This document shows positions 32,480 through 45,239 of a stretch of DNA of 57,405 nucleotides, one piece after another. Under the pieces are notes generated by a model. The model worked only from the letters and a program-made list of their open reading frames with translations, was not told the DNA's origin and made no database searches. Numbering within the stretch: position 1 is the first letter of the stretch; the number at the start of each line of letters is the position of its first letter. Position numbers and translations under genes: made by a program. Source of the stretch: Collybiopsis luxurians FD-317 M1 (Eukaryota; Basidiomycota; Agaricomycetes; Agaricales; Omphalotaceae); NCBI GenBank assembly GCA_000827265.1, contig KN834838.1:34024-91428 (forward strand), given 5' to 3'.

Positions 32480-35400
32480 TCAATCAATAACCTCGAACCG
32501 ACTCCTCTTCCCATCTCTCCCATCCTCCTGTTCATCCAACTCCCTCTTTCTCGTATCCATGCCCATCGTTCCTCCCCCTCCCGAAGCGTCACCTCCACCT
32601 CCATACAAACCCATATCCATACTCCCCGCAAAAGTCTCCCCGTTCACGATGCCAGCCAAGATAGCGTTATATTGCTCGTCCGTCAGACCCATACCAGCGA
32701 GGGGATTCAACCGACCAAAGTCGTCGTCATCCCCGGTCATCATCGGAAGTGGACTGAAGGCGTAAGACGACGATGAGGTGGAGCCAGACATATCCGAGGC
32801 GGATTTTGCCGTGAGTGCCAATGAACCACTAGGGTTCGACATGTCGCCACCGCCACCGGCGGGGCCTATAGCACCATTTTGACGTGTCAAGAGAGCTGCC
32901 TGCGAAGTGATAGCCTGCTCAAAACCTGAATCCGACAACGGAGGTATCCCGACTGATCGAGGGACGCGGGACATTTGTTGGATGACTTTGAGATGCATGA
33001 GATGTTTCTGAGGAGCAGAAAGAACGATCAAAACATTAGAAACGGTCAACCGAAGAAAACCCCACCTCGAGCATATCCAACAACCCCTGCTTGGTAAAAG
33101 GCTTTGGAAGGATATCATTCATGCCAGAATGATAGTAGGTCATGATATCGTTCGGTTTCGAGTTACTCGTCATCGAAATAATCGGGGTCATGTGGTCAAA
33201 CTTGCGAATCATTGACGTAGCAGAAACACCATCGAGCTTGGGCATAACGATATCCTATGTCCAGAAAAAGATTCATCAGGCTTCATTCAAAGAAAGAAAG
33301 AACTTGACACAAACCATCAACACCAAATCGTACTTTTCCAAATTCATCTTATTCACCGCGCCCACCCCGTCGACAGCGACATCAATCTTACACCCGAATA
33401 CCTGTAAAAACTTGGAGCTCAATTTTCTGCTCACAGCATCGTCGTCGACGAGAAGAACTCTCGGAGAGACAGCCCAGCCAGGAACGAACGTTGACCGTCG
33501 CACACGAAGCTTCTTCGAACCGGAGCCAGAACCGGGTGAAGATGGTGACGATGTCGACGAGGAGGGATCGAACACTTGTGAATCCGACGTCGAGGCTGAA
33601 GGCACAGGTGGACTGGACCCATCCGCCGCACGCTCCATCATCTCGCCAGTTTGGAAACCGAATCCACCAGAGGAATCCCCTCCACCAAACATCCCCGTAT
33701 CAAAGTTCCACGTCCCACTCATCTCATCGACAACACTCTTCGGCATAAGATGTCCAACGGTATACACTTGCAACCCTTCATGATTCGACGTGTAGTCCTG
33801 GAAGGGATTCAGCATGGATAACTGAGTCGTCGGCTGGTCCTGCGTCTGCGTCTGTGAAGAAGGGTCGCCCTGTGATCCGTACGAGCTCAGCGGAGGTACA
33901 CTCGGGAGCATCATATTCCACGTTTCAGATCCCGCGCCATTCGACTGGGAATCCTGCGGTAACTGCTGCTGTTCCTGCTCTTCACTCGACTCTACAGCAG
34001 CAGCAGCGGCGATTGTCGACACAGAAGGCATCACCACATCCTCACTCGACGCATCCGACATTGACGAAAAAGGCGTCTCATCCCGTAACGATCCCATCTT
34101 GGACAACTTGGCACTAGCACCGGATCCATACGTCTCCATCGCATTCACCAATTTTGCAGCTGCGTTACTAAGGAACCCAGCACTCGCCGGACGCATCTTC
34201 TGCAGCTCCTCGATTTTCGCTAACGCTTCTTGACGGGAATTAATCTTCGTCGGACCAACCCCGCCCCCTCCCTCTTGCCCACTATTCCCGTTCCCATTCC
34301 CCCACGCATCCCCAAGCCCAGAAGCCGGAGCTGGAGCCGGAGCTGAAGTGTTACCCATAGAGTTAACCAACGACCCATCAGGATTAATCAACCCCGCATT
34401 CGCAGCCGCCATCCAAAGTCTCGAAGGCGGTCGATCACCTACTCTCCCGTCCCCAAACATCCCGGCCCCATTCCCATTCGTAGTCGCGCCCCCGGCCCCA
34501 GTTAGCACCTCCCCGGCCCTCCTTGAAATCTCACTCATCTTCATCAACGCCGCTCGTCCCACCGCATCATTCGACCCCACCATACCACTCATACCCATAC
34601 CTCTCCCTGTCCCCGGTCCCATTCCGTCCGCATTCCCATTCCCATTATTGCTCCCCATCCCACCCGCATCACGATACCAAGGTCCTATAATCTGCTGCGC
34701 CACAGAGGAGGGCACGAACGGGTTTTCATTCGATAGCGCGAATGAGGACAAGGACGATAAGGGTGCAGAGTTGGAACTGGAGTTGGAGGTAGAGGTAGAG
34801 GCAATAGCGGACGATGAGGATGGTCCCGCACCGGGTTGACCTGATGATGATGTTGACGACGACGCCACCGCCGTCGAGGAAGAACCGGAGGGAAGCGTCG
34901 TAGTCGTAGGCAAAGCCAGCGCCCTTCGTTTACCTTTACCTACATCGCGTATAGTGTATACGCATCCAAATAGAACAAAATCCCATCCCATCCAATTCCC
35001 AAAATTGAACGACGAGAATTCCCCGCGTGGCACACACGAAGGCAGACAAAGGCACAACAAGCATAAAAAAAAAAGCCCAGAGTCCAGACCATCCAACGAT
35101 CATCATCATCCCAACAATCATCCAGGCCCACCCCATCCAAAACGCAAACGCCAATCAAATCAATCGATCAATTAACGGGAGAACGGTAAGAAGGGAGAAG
35201 CAGTAGCAGGGTGGGCAGGAACGAGGAGGGGGGCATAGGTGACGGAAGGAGGGCACGTACGTACATGGAGGCGCAGGTACAGGGGCCCAGACCCAGAATC
35301 CAGACCAGAGAGAAAGCCGCCAAATAAAAATTTTTTAAAAAAAATCAACAACCGACAATCCAGACACGACACATAAAAAAAATTCCAGAACCACCACCAC

Positions 35401-38326
35401 ACAAAAAATAGAACCCAGAACACGAGATAAAATTACCACAAGTTTTTAAATACAAACCGCCCCATATACGTCCCATACGTATTCAGTCGCATTGAATAAA
35501 TTTTCGCGTTTTGGCGTTTTCCGAGTTTCCGAGGGTTTTTTTCATTTCCACAAGTTTTTTTTTTTTTTTTTTTTCGGTTTTTCGATTTTCAGTTTCCGGA
35601 AATTTTGTTTTTAGATTTTCCAAGTTTCGTGGGCATCCGCCGAAAAAAATTTGAACGTTTCGTTTTTGAATCAGCCACACGATTCCGCGATTGGATATTT
35701 GGATTTTGGGTTCGATTTCGATTAAAAGAACATTGCAGTAACATAAAGAAAAAATGGACAAAGAAAAAAACACAAAACTTGTCAGTACGGATGATTCTCT
35801 GCACAAGAACGAGGAAACGGGAAAACGTGGAGAAGAATGAGGAACAAGAAACAGAAATGAAATGCGGCGTAGGAAGAAAGAAAGATATGGAGCGACGAAT
35901 ACAGTGAAAAAAAAAAAAAAACAACATGCAGCGTGGAACAAGTCAATTAAATGGAGTGGCGAATACAAGTAGCTTCGAATCTTGCGTATTCTGTTCAGGG
36001 ATTTCAAAAATGAAAGCGAGGGAAAAAAAGTCCGTGCAAAGAGAACAGAATTACAAGTGGAGTGGAGTGAGGTGGACAAGTACGTACACAGAAGAACTAG
36101 GACCCCCAGCCATCAAGCGCCCGGGAGAGCAAGGGAGAAAGAGAACGAAAATAAAACAAGTCGTATTATACTACACACTGTGGACATCTAGAGCCCAACG
36201 ACCAGAAATTAAAGGCCAGGGTCAAGGTGGGGGAGAGGTGAAGCAAAGCAGAAGAAGAATAGAAGGAGGAGGAAGCGCAAAATATATCGAAAGTAGGAGA
36301 AGGAAATATGAAACCGCCACAACAAATGAAAAACAAAAACAAAAACACAAAAAAAAAAACAAAAACGGCCTACTCACCCTCCCCTCCAGGCCCACCAGCC
36401 CCTCCACCCCCTCTCAACACCCACTCAATCAGACCCTGCATGACAGAGTCCTGTTGAGCCATATTTCGTTGGAAGCCAACCATTTCCATGAGGACCTAAG
36501 CACACAGAGACAACAGGTCATATCAGAGATCAAGTTTTTTTTTTTTTTTCACGCCGAGCAAGGTAAAAGAAAAAAAGTCGATAGAAACCCCCCACACACA
36601 CGACACCACTCCCACTCACCTCATGATAATTCCTCTCCAACCCACTCAAATTCCTCTCCAAACTCCCAATATTCCTCTCCAACGACCGGATATGCGACGA
36701 CAGCTCATCATGCGATGCCGTCAGTCGGTCGACTTGGGATTGGAGTTGTTGGTGTTGGTAGTCTGATTCGAGTCGGAACGAACGAACGAAATAAAGAAAG
36801 AAAGAAAAAAGTTAAGAGTGCGTCAGTGGATCAGACTTTGGTGGACGACCGAAAAAGAAAGGAAGAAAGAAAGAAAGGAAGGAAGGAAAGAAGGAAGGAA
36901 GAAACAACCTCCCCCCCCCCTTCCCCTTCCCTCCCCTCCTCCTCCGAAAAACCCTTGAAAAACCACCAACCACTCACCTCCATAAAAAGGCCCCGGACTC
37001 CCACCCGCACTACCCCCAGACCCACTCGCCATCCCCCCACCCATGATTCCCCCACCCATTCCCCCTGCCCCTCCCCCAGACGACGAAGGCACAACCCCAC
37101 CCAAAGGCCTCGTCGTCGACGCCGACCCCCCTTGCTGGTTTTGATTTTGCGGCTGGGTTTGATTTTGATTCTGATTTTGATTTTTACGGGACGCAGGGAC
37201 TTTACGTTTGATATTCTCGAGGGCGTCCCTCCGATCAGCGTGAAAGTCTGGATGGCGGAAGGTCCAAGAGTGTTCGCCGAAGGTGTTGTCGTCGGTGTTT
37301 TTGACCTGGGTAAGGGTTAGGTTGGGTTAGGTAGGGTAGGGTAAGGGAAGGGAAGGGAAGGGAAGGGAAGGGGAGGGGAGGGACGGAGGGACGGAAGGAA
37401 GGAAGGAAGGAAGGAGGACGGGAACGATAACGATAACGATAACGAAGTGTGATGAACAAGGAAGGCGGGGAAGGGAAGCAAAGCAAAGCAAAGGGAAGGG
37501 AAGAAGAAAACTACGGAAAAAGATACAGAGTGCGCAAACACACACCTTATGAAAGTCATACTTATTCAACTGCCTCACAAAGCTCGCAAAATTCGAATGT
37601 TTAAACATTCTCGGGAGGATCGATTTCGTGAATTCGTTCATGTCTTTGACGACGAAACAGTCGCCGTGGGGTCCCCATGAGACGACGTCTTGGAAGGATT
37701 GGTCTTCGAGCATTCTGTAATCCGAGAACACGATGATAAGCCGAGCCACTCGAAATGGGGGACAAAGACAAAGAACAAAGAACACGGAAGACGAATAGGG
37801 AATAAGGACTAAGGATAGGAAAAGACAGAATACGCAACTTGTAAAGCTTTTTCACAAAATCACTCGTAGAAGGCATAGAATCTTCCATGTTCGAAGGCTG
37901 CTGATGCTGCTGCTGTTGCTGCTGTTGATTTAAATTCGGATAGGGTAAAGAATCGCGCTGTTCGCGTTTGATCTGAGTATGATGATGTATTTCAGGTGGT
38001 CTCGGCAATAACTGAGGCTGCTGCTGAGGCTGATGAAGATGATGGGGATGATGACTAGCTGCGGCAGTTACAGACGAAGAAGGATGTATTTCATTCCTCG
38101 AATTGGAAGTTCTATGTTGTGCTCCGGACGGAACTGAAGTCGAGACTTGAGAAGCTGAAGCTGAAGCCCAAGGGTTTTGATTTGGAGGAAGGATGGGCGG
38201 AGAATGAAGCGGAGGCAGTGGAAGGGGACTGTTATTGGTTGTTGTAGGATTTGAAGGATAATGATGATGATGATAGTCAGGGAGAGGCAGAGAAAGGTCG
38301 TTGGAGTGTCTAGAACGATTGTTCAT
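32480..38326 (-). CDS. SKN7: SKN7/Prr1-type transcription factor with HSF DNA-binding and response-regulator receiver domains
   Basis: Eight exons (38326-37839, 37714-37546, 37305-36978, 36762-36620, 36495-36378, 34939-33315, 33254-33066, 33007-32480) give about 1,195 aa. Residues 1-150 are Gln/His/Pro-rich. The HSF domain (about 150-255) contains SFQDVVSWGPHGDCFVVKD, FTKSILPRMFKHSNFASFV, RQLNKYDFHKV and SWTFRHPDF. A coiled coil follows at about 330-376 (SLERNIGSLERNLSGLERN), then a long Ser/Gly/Asn-rich region. The receiver (about 907-1020) has VLLVDDDAVSRK, the phospho-acceptor Asp as the first residue of exon 7 (DIVMPKLDG), SMTSN and the lysine in LPKPF. The tail is Gly/Ser-rich with a basic patch KRSRF. 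Skn7/Prr1 acts in the nucleus downstream of a histidine-kinase phosphorelay in oxidative and osmotic stress. The start is the first ATG in the frame; an upstream TTG at 38443 is not used. Intron 5 (36377-34940) is 1,438 nt. Confidence 0.92.
34940..36377 (-). other. Unusually long intron of SKN7
   Basis: It begins GTGAGTAG and ends ATGTAG, between the coiled-coil exon and the Ser/Gly-rich exon, with the phase preserved (1 nt + 2 nt). It is T-rich on the sense strand with poly-T runs (35559-35575), and it shows no homology to a known exon or element by eye. Other introns in the window are mostly 45-240 nt. It may hold a transcript, a promoter of a shorter receiver-only isoform, or nothing. Confidence 0.65.
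37306..37545 (-). repeat. SKN7 intron 2 filled with G/A repeats and telomere-like motifs
   Basis: On the plus strand the intron starts with GGGTTAGGTTGGGTTAGG and GTAGGGTAGGG, then six GGGAA units, GGAA runs, three GATAAC units and an AAGC run. The opening resembles TTAGGG-type telomeric repeat with errors. The splice sites (GTGTGTG donor, CCCAG acceptor) are clear because the HSF domain continues across them. Confidence 0.7.
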
Positions 38327-41300
38327 ATGTTTAACCGACGGAAGGGGGGGGTTCAAACGGTCTGGAGTCTCGACACGGCGAAACGCAAGGAGCAAAAAAG
38401 TGAAGTGAGTCTGTTGCTGATCCCGTAATTCACTCAGATCCAATCACTAATATCCATTTCATTCTCTTCCCACAAAAGCCATTTGTTCTCACAGTCAATG
38501 AATGTTCTATTCAGTAAGGTCTAGGCCTTTTCTAGACTCCGCGGCTGGAAGCTCCGGTCTAGACCCACGAGTCTATCCGACGGTCCTGTCCCTACATCCG
38601 CTATCGCCGGAAAAATGCGAGCGCCGCGTTTATGACAATCACTTTTGATCTTTGCCCTCCATAGCATCGCCATCCACCTTCATCCCGGTTTCTAACGAAT
38701 GCGAATCGGAAGGGTGACAAAAACAAAAAAGCCTCGAACAGGTCTATTTCCCACCCAGCCACACGCGAAAAAAAAACATACGATACGACTCTTTTCCTCG
38801 TCAAGGTCTAGACCAGAAGCACAGAGTAAGCAATTAAGCACAGGCGGTACAGATACATAGTGGGATTAAGGGTACGGTAAGGGCGCCTCCGTACCTCATA
38901 CCCTCACGTACATACTTCACAGCCGTCCTCTCGGATAAAGAATACGCCTTACCTTCCCAGCCGCTAACTCGAGTTCGTGTTCGTGTTCCCATTCTCTTCA
39001 CTCGCGCCAACCCTCCGTATCCTAAGAGTTCCTGAATCATAATACCTCCTATGTATTCTCCGTGAGCCACACTGCAGGTACGTATACTTGTAACACATAC
39101 ACATACACATACTTTACCTCCCCACGCATTTGTTGTCAAGTCGTCCAAGTGGACGTGGTTAGTATGTAGTACTGTGACCTTTTTACTATTAGTCGCGTGA
39201 GTGTTTTGGATTTGAACATCATAGTACCGCTAGAGTACTGCAAGCGGGACAGGCAAACCATAGTTATATATGATATCTCAATTATCCCATGTCGTGAGCC
39301 GAATCGCAACGAACGAACGGGCGGAGCCGGGGACGGGGGAGGACCATCGAGTTCAATGATCCTCATTTCACAAAAACTACAACCGTGACACGCAAATCAA
39401 TCAAGCACCGTTGAACGGCCTGGGGAAGGAAGCTTCAGAAGGAGAGGAGGAATGATAAATCTACGTAACAAAAAAAATTTAAAAAAGAAAAGGAGCTCAA
39501 AAACCCAAAACTGAACGTGAGCGCAAAAAAGCCCGTCGCCCGTCGCCCGTCATGGTCTCACCACCCGCTTACCGTGTCACGACTTACCTTACCCCAGGGT
39601 CATATGCATCCCGAAAAAAGTACTTTAAACTTTTTACATATTATTAACTTTGAGCAAGCGGGAAGAGTCGGACTCGGTACCTCCAAGCCTCACGCGTCGT
39701 GACTAATTAAGCACGTGCGTAGAGTCCCTCACACCTCACCTCACCTCACCTCACTTCAAAAGTTCACAGCCGAGCTTCCTTTCGGATAAATAATAACCCC
39801 TTGCCTTCCCAGCGGCACTTACCTCGCAGTAAGTATATGGTATATGTATACCAGTTCCTGTACACGTCCTATGTACGTACGTACGTACATCCGTCCGTCC
39901 TTCCGTATGTCGTGTCCTGCGTAGTAACGTATCATATAATATGTCAACCAAAACCCAAAACCCAAAGAGTCGAACGTATGATAAGTACTTATCTTCGTAA
40001 TCCAACCGTGACACTGAGGATCCGTACACCGTACACACAGTGACACACACACCCACGGAGGACCCATTCCTATGGTAGGTACCTAGCGTCCAGGTCCAGT
40101 AGTAAACACCTCCCAACTCCCACTATTATAACTCACCACCTGAAGCCTGAGCGGCGAGCTCGTAATCGGGTCACTCCGAGTCGGGGTTCCAAGTACACCA
40201 TATCATGAATCATGAATCATGATCCCGAACAAACCGGGTGGGGGAGACTCGAGGTTTTTTATTATTTATCAACGATCCAAAATCGCACATCCTACAAACT
40301 TACAAACTTACAAATCATGATCGTCAACGGACGACTCGAGGGAGAAGGGCGGGTCCGAGGGTGTAAGCGTCCTGAATTGCTTCCCCCCCCCCCCTTTCGA
40401 CCCCCGTCTGTTCCGCGTCTGTATGCATGTCCCAGGAGTAGGTATAGTATCGTACTACTAGTGTACTACTGATAGACTTATACCTAGACTTAAACCCACA
40501 AACGCAAAAAAAAAAGCAAACAAATATCCGTCCGCGCGCTCCGAATCCAACTACTACGACTAACGCACACGCACACGCACCCAACTACCTACCACGACTA
40601 ACGCACACACACACACACACACACCTCGCATCGTGGCTCGTCGGTTCATCCAAAACCCCAAACCCAAAACCCATAAATAAATACAGAACGTATACGGAAG
40701 AATTCCGACGACCACTTGGCCAAAGTCACTAAGACGAAGAAGGAGATTCGAAGGAGATGATCACCACGAAGATGCAGTGCAAAGCGATGAGATGAGAGAT
40801 GTTAGACCGTACGTACGTACGTCCTGCTACCCCCACCCCAAAACCTAAACTCTAAAAAAAAAAAAAAACAACACACCGGCACCTGTGTGATCTCCTAGGC
40901 ATGCCGCATTCCAACTTTCAAGTCACGATCATCCGTAAAGATTTCCAAATCATCCGCCACAAGTATTAATTTATTACAAAGTAATTAATCGAACGCACGA
41001 GACCGTGAATATGTTATGAGATCCAAAGACTCGAGTGGATTCTTCCCGTTACACACTCAAAGTTCCGAGCCAAGAGAAACTTTTCCAGTTTCATCAGAGA
41101 GTCGGAGTTTACCTAGTGATGAACCATTCAATGGTATCATCGGTATGAAACGGAAGGGATACTGGTTGGCTAGTGTCACTCTACTTACATGTTCGGAGGG
41201 CACGATCAAGGTAACATGCACCTGTACCTCTACTCACCCTAAATCATACTCGACCATACAATACGACTCGGATGAATACTCAGTGGAGTGGGAGAGCAGA

Positions 41301-42151
41301 CTCGAGAAAAAAAAGGTTCAACCAGTGCCAACTTGGAAACGAAACGATATACTTATATATATATATATCCTCTCTATATATGCATCAATAGAATTAGATA
41401 TACAAAAAAGGAAACACGGCGACTAGCCTATTTTCTTCCTTTTCTGATTGATTCTGTACGAAGATATACAGTCGAAGGTCACATGGAGCCGGAGACTTGG
41501 AACGACAGTCATGCACTGTTCATGCGAAACTGGTGCGCCATTTGGGAAGGTAAAAAAGATCGTAGATGAGTCAAGCACTAGTTTGAAATCCCCTCGCTCC
41601 TAGCAGGGGATAGAGAAGGAGAAGGGGGAGGGGGACTGCCCAGAAGTCATGTACACACTTCAAAGGAAAGGCAATTTCAACTTTTCAAAAAAATCGAACA
41701 GAAAAGGCATACCCGACATTGTAGCAAAACAGCGACCCTTTTTTGACGAACGAAGACTCGGAACTTGTCTGCATGCGAATAATTGTCTGAGTTGGAGGAA
41801 TATTACTGATGAGAGAAGAACCCCGGAAAACACACCTCGGCGTTTAGTATCTATGACTCGTCAAAGCAGTCTCATGTTTAGATCTCGTGAATTGAGCATC
41901 GTGAAATTCGAGTTCAAGGCACAGCATAAAAATTAGAGCCTAATAATGCCACCTACAAGTACTTGTCACGGTTTTGGGAACTTTGCAGAAACACTGATAC
42001 TGCCAAAGACTATAAACTAGATCATTCGATATTCAGAGAAGGTAAAAGATAAGAGATTTAAAGGGATAAAGGATAATAACTAAAGAGTAAGAAAAGAAAA
42101 GACGTGAGATTGTAAGTAATTGCAGAACAAGAAAGGAATAAATGGATAATA
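38327..42151. other. Gene-poor, microsatellite-rich region upstream of SKN7
   Basis: No supported gene in 3.8 kb. It contains (CCTCA)n at 39726-39752, (ACGT)n at about 39871-39890 and 40807-40824, (CA)n at about 40606-40624, poly-A and poly-C runs, and an imperfect direct repeat (38924-38985 and 39758-39825). The frames at 41016-41426 and 41649-41936 (plus) start with ATG but show no motif; the first ends in a TATATA-rich stretch. SKN7 regulatory DNA is expected within the first kilobase. Confidence 0.5.
38924..39825. repeat. Imperfect direct repeat pair in the SKN7 upstream region
   Basis: CTTCACAGCCG...TCGGATAAAGAATA...CCTTCCCAGCCGC at 38924-38985 recurs as GTTCACAGCCG...TCGGATAAATAATA...CCTTCCCAGCGGC at 39761-39815. 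Both are followed within 100 bp by a GTATAC-containing stretch. The spacing is about 835 bp. Confidence 0.6.
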
Positions 42152-43552
42152 TCATGGATAAAAGAAAAGACAAGCAGAGATAAAGAATGGTAAGTAACCG
42201 CAAGACAACAAAGAAAGTATGAGAAGTGAGATGGAAGGTAGTTGATAAAAGATAGTAAGTACTCGAAAGATAAAAAAGGGACTAAGAGATAAAAGATAAA
42301 AGATAAAGGACATTGGATAAGACAGGACAAGATAAAATATTTGAAGTGATTGTAATACAAAAGAGGATAAAATGGGGAGCAAAAGAGCTATACAGTATAT
42401 CGCAAGGGCCAGCAAGAGGGCCGGGACAAATATATCCGGGTTACTACTGGATTGAACGATTCCTTGGAGAGTCGGCATGTCATCCTTGGGCTGTGCTGCG
42501 TAATAGCGAGCACTAGTTGCAGGAGTTTCAGATTGATAGTAAGCAATCTCCAATACTGTTCTCATTTCATGTTTGACATCCGGAAGATAGCGTCCTTCAT
42601 TGGAAGACAATTCCTTTCGCAACAGCTCCATTAAACGTATCTATAATCGATGATGTTGGTGGCAATGTATCAAGAGTTCAAAAGAAGCAAGTACTACCAA
42701 TGCTTGCTGTTGGGATGTCAATGTTTGCTGTTGGGATACCAGTGTCCGCTGTAGGGTTGCCAATTCGCCCTGTTGGGATGCCAATGCATGGTGTTGGTAT
42801 ACCAGTGTCCGCTGTAGGGATGCCAATTCGTCCTGTTGGGATGCCACTTTGGACAGTGTGTGACGTATATTGATGTTGGATTTCACCTGCAGTTGTGAAC
42901 TTTTAAGCTTGCATATTATGAAGAGAAGACTTCCATCTCGTACCGAAAAGACATTCAACGCATTTTGGAGTTTGTTCTCATAACGACGAATCTGGCGTGA
43001 ATCTGCTCTCGGAAGGAGAGTTCTTTTGAATAACCCACGAGAACGGCGCTCATAGATGAATTGTAGAATTTCTTTGAAAGTTCTGCATGAGTGACAGGAT
43101 TTAGGGGAATTCGCAATCAAAGAGAAGAGAATATCGCACGCTACGAGACCTTTGACATCTTGATACAGCGATTGCAGCTCCAAGTCCGACTTCGTTTCCC
43201 CGCTGAACCGCAATGCGTCGTATGTATTTTTCACTGCAAGAGCCAAAGAAAAGGCTGAATAACCCAATATCTTGAATGCGTCTTTATTATCTTGTGCGTT
43301 CTGGGATACATCGTGCATGTTAGCCTTACAATGTTTTTAGTAGAGAAAGTGACTTGGTATACTGACGCGGATAGCCTTAAGAATGCTTAATGCCAGTGAT
43401 GAAAGGGTCCCAATAAGTGGAATGGGAGCGACTCGTGCTGTGTGAGCAAGCAATTCCATGGCCTGTGCAGAGACATCCCAGGCTCCGGAGGATGAGAAGT
43501 TGGGACTTTTTACCAGAGGTAAGTCCAAGCCTGACAAGCTGTGGGATGACAT
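42152..43552 (-). CDS. HeLo / MLKL-N-terminal-like helical protein with coiled coil
   Basis: Four exons (43552-43367, 43324-42944, 42886-42698, 42640-42152) give about 414 aa from ATG. Residues about 35-200 look like the four-helix-bundle N-terminal domain widespread in Agaricomycetes. They run from IPLIGTLSSLALSILKAI through NAQDNKDAFKIL, FKEILQFIYERRSRGLFKRTL and YENKLQNALNVFSV to SNINIRHTL. Exon 3 is a pure heptad repeat (SQQxxLxxLQRTLV) coded by a DNA minisatellite. Exon 4 ends in a long hydrophobic tail that begins VPALLLALAIYCIALLLPIL. This tail is read from an A-rich strand and may be partly fortuitous. HeLo-type domains act in membrane-linked signalling and cell death in fungi; for this gene that is an inference. 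No kinase or NTPase domain follows. Confidence 0.5.
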
Positions 43553-44486
43553 GAGTGAAGCAGATGGCGGGAAAAAGTAAAGAAGTCAGTCGAGGGAATT
43601 TTACAGCAATGAACCCACATCGAGCTGCCACTTATAAATTTGTTTGACATTCTTTGGTGTTATCGCTATCATTCGATTTAATGGTATCGCTGTGATTGCA
43701 GGAAAACCACTGTCGTGGCTCGTAGCAGATAATAATAGATTCGCGTATCGATCCCGATGAGCAATTCCAATGCCATTCATCGATAACCATTATTTATCTT
43801 CAATAGAAAAAAATTCTAGGGTTCGCTAAACCTATATGCAACTTCTTGATATGCCTGTGACTCCGTCACTGCGCTCATCCGTAACTATGCCACTGCCAGT
43901 CTTAATTTACTGATCATAACTCCCTACGGTTGCATATTCCGGTAAGAAGTATCATCCTGTAAAGCGCATGGTCAACATATGGCCGCCTAACCACGCCTGA
44001 TCCTGTGCGAGCAAGCGCTTAGTCTCAGTCCTTCCTCGTTGGGAGCTTTCTTACAGCAATTAACTTGTGATTGAAAATTAAGTGTCTCCGAAGTTCTGTC
44101 AAACTCCGTGGCCCCACTAACCCAGGCAAATAGCTAAAATGATCCTATACGGTACTATGCTATCGTGCTTACGTTGTGAAAGCCCGACTTCGCTTGGCTT
44201 ATCATGTTCAACCCAAGCTCTTTCTTTTTCAGCTTAATCCCTAGAGTGCTTAAGGAGCTGATCATGGGTTGAACGACATTTAACAGATATTTGAATAGAC
44301 GAAATCCCGGTTCCTGTGCAACATTGTAAAACGTGTAGCATTCAATCATACTACATAACTCGTTAGAGAAGAGCACATGTCTTCCCATCCCAGTTTCTGG
44401 CTTGCCGTGACCTTGAAATTTTTTACATTTTGACTCTTTGATATTCATGAGTCGAGGAATGCTCACTACTTATTGAAGAGGTACTC
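43553..44486. other. No supported gene
   Basis: The only notable frame, 44155-44466 (minus, Lys-rich, 103 codons), has no recognisable motif. The stretch lies between the promoter of the helical-bundle gene and the membrane-protein relic. Confidence 0.4.
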
Positions 44487-45198
44487 ATGGCTCTTCCACT
44501 TGTTTTTTGCCCTCTGCAGTCTCGGCTTCCAGTGCTCGTAAGTACATATTGCTTCAACGCATTTTTTTCAAACTTGATTGGAAGTCGGCGATAGAGGAAG
44601 ATGGTTTACAGTGATGCTGTTCATAGCTTTCGGTCTTTGTATGTAGTAAGTTTTCCAAACCACTGCTCCTTTTTAGTGACCTATCCTCCCCTCTTAGAAG
44701 CATGGTCCTAATAGGCAGGATTGTGCACTTTCAACTTTCATCAACAAAAAAAGCCTATGGAGTTGACTTTCATCTCCCAATCCGAAGACTCTTCCACTTC
44801 TTGATCTGGAGCTAAGATTAACCTCAGAGCAACTCTATTACAATCAATATTGGTCAACTATCTTGGACCATTCTGGTACCGGTGCTTGCCTTGATCTCCA
44901 CTGGCGGAGGATGGAATCATAGTCCAACGACAGTCGATTTATCGGGCGCAGGTAATGCTATTATATTATTTTTGTAAGTAGGCTTGGATCGGGTTTGAAA
45001 CTGTCATTGATCTGTGTCTTTGCGGAAGAGGATTTGCGGACGCGAGTAACAAATCAAATGTGCATACGCCCGAAGGGGTCATTAATGGGGACATTGCTGC
45101 TCAAGTGGCAAGATTGGAAGCAGATCAAGACTCCAGCATGCAGATCGACGAGGCAGATACAAACAATGCATACATTTACCATATCTACTCAAAATTGA
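44487..45198 (+). pseudogene. Decayed inverted copy of the 30.3-31.3 kb membrane-protein gene
   Basis: The pieces align in order but in different frames. ATG-ALPLVFC matches MVLPFEFC. FKLDWKSAIEEDG matches VTLDWEMEIEEAG. HLPIRRLFHFLI matches YLPIRRLFRYLI. INIGQLSWTILVP...LALISTGGGWNHSPTTVD matches the first STGGGW module. After an intron in the same place, GFADASNKSNVHTPEGV and VARLEADQD match exon 2. Frameshifts and stops make it nonfunctional. The second STGGGW module is not recognisable. Confidence 0.75.
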
Positions 45199-45239
45199 CT
45201 CCCAGCTGATTTAATCAACTCCCTGAAGGTCCTACATAC

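Noticed and set aside
34348..34839. 163-codon plus-strand frame
   Set aside because: Shadow of the Ser/Gly-rich SKN7 exon 6 on the other strand.
35483..36079. 198-codon minus-strand frame inside the long SKN7 intron
   Set aside because: Phe/Ser/Arg-rich translation of T-rich DNA, not spliceable in phase with the flanking exons, no motif.
35926..37320. 464-codon plus-strand frame
   Set aside because: It lies antisense to SKN7 exons 3-5 and introns. The peptide is Lys/Arg/Pro low complexity, and the minus strand carries the real domains.
38327..38443. 39-residue N-terminal extension of SKN7
   Set aside because: The longer frame opens on TTG; the first ATG is at 38326.
42710..42850. Regular repeats that might suggest a CRISPR-like array
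   Set aside because: Units are contiguous coding heptads with no unique spacers, in a eukaryotic genome.
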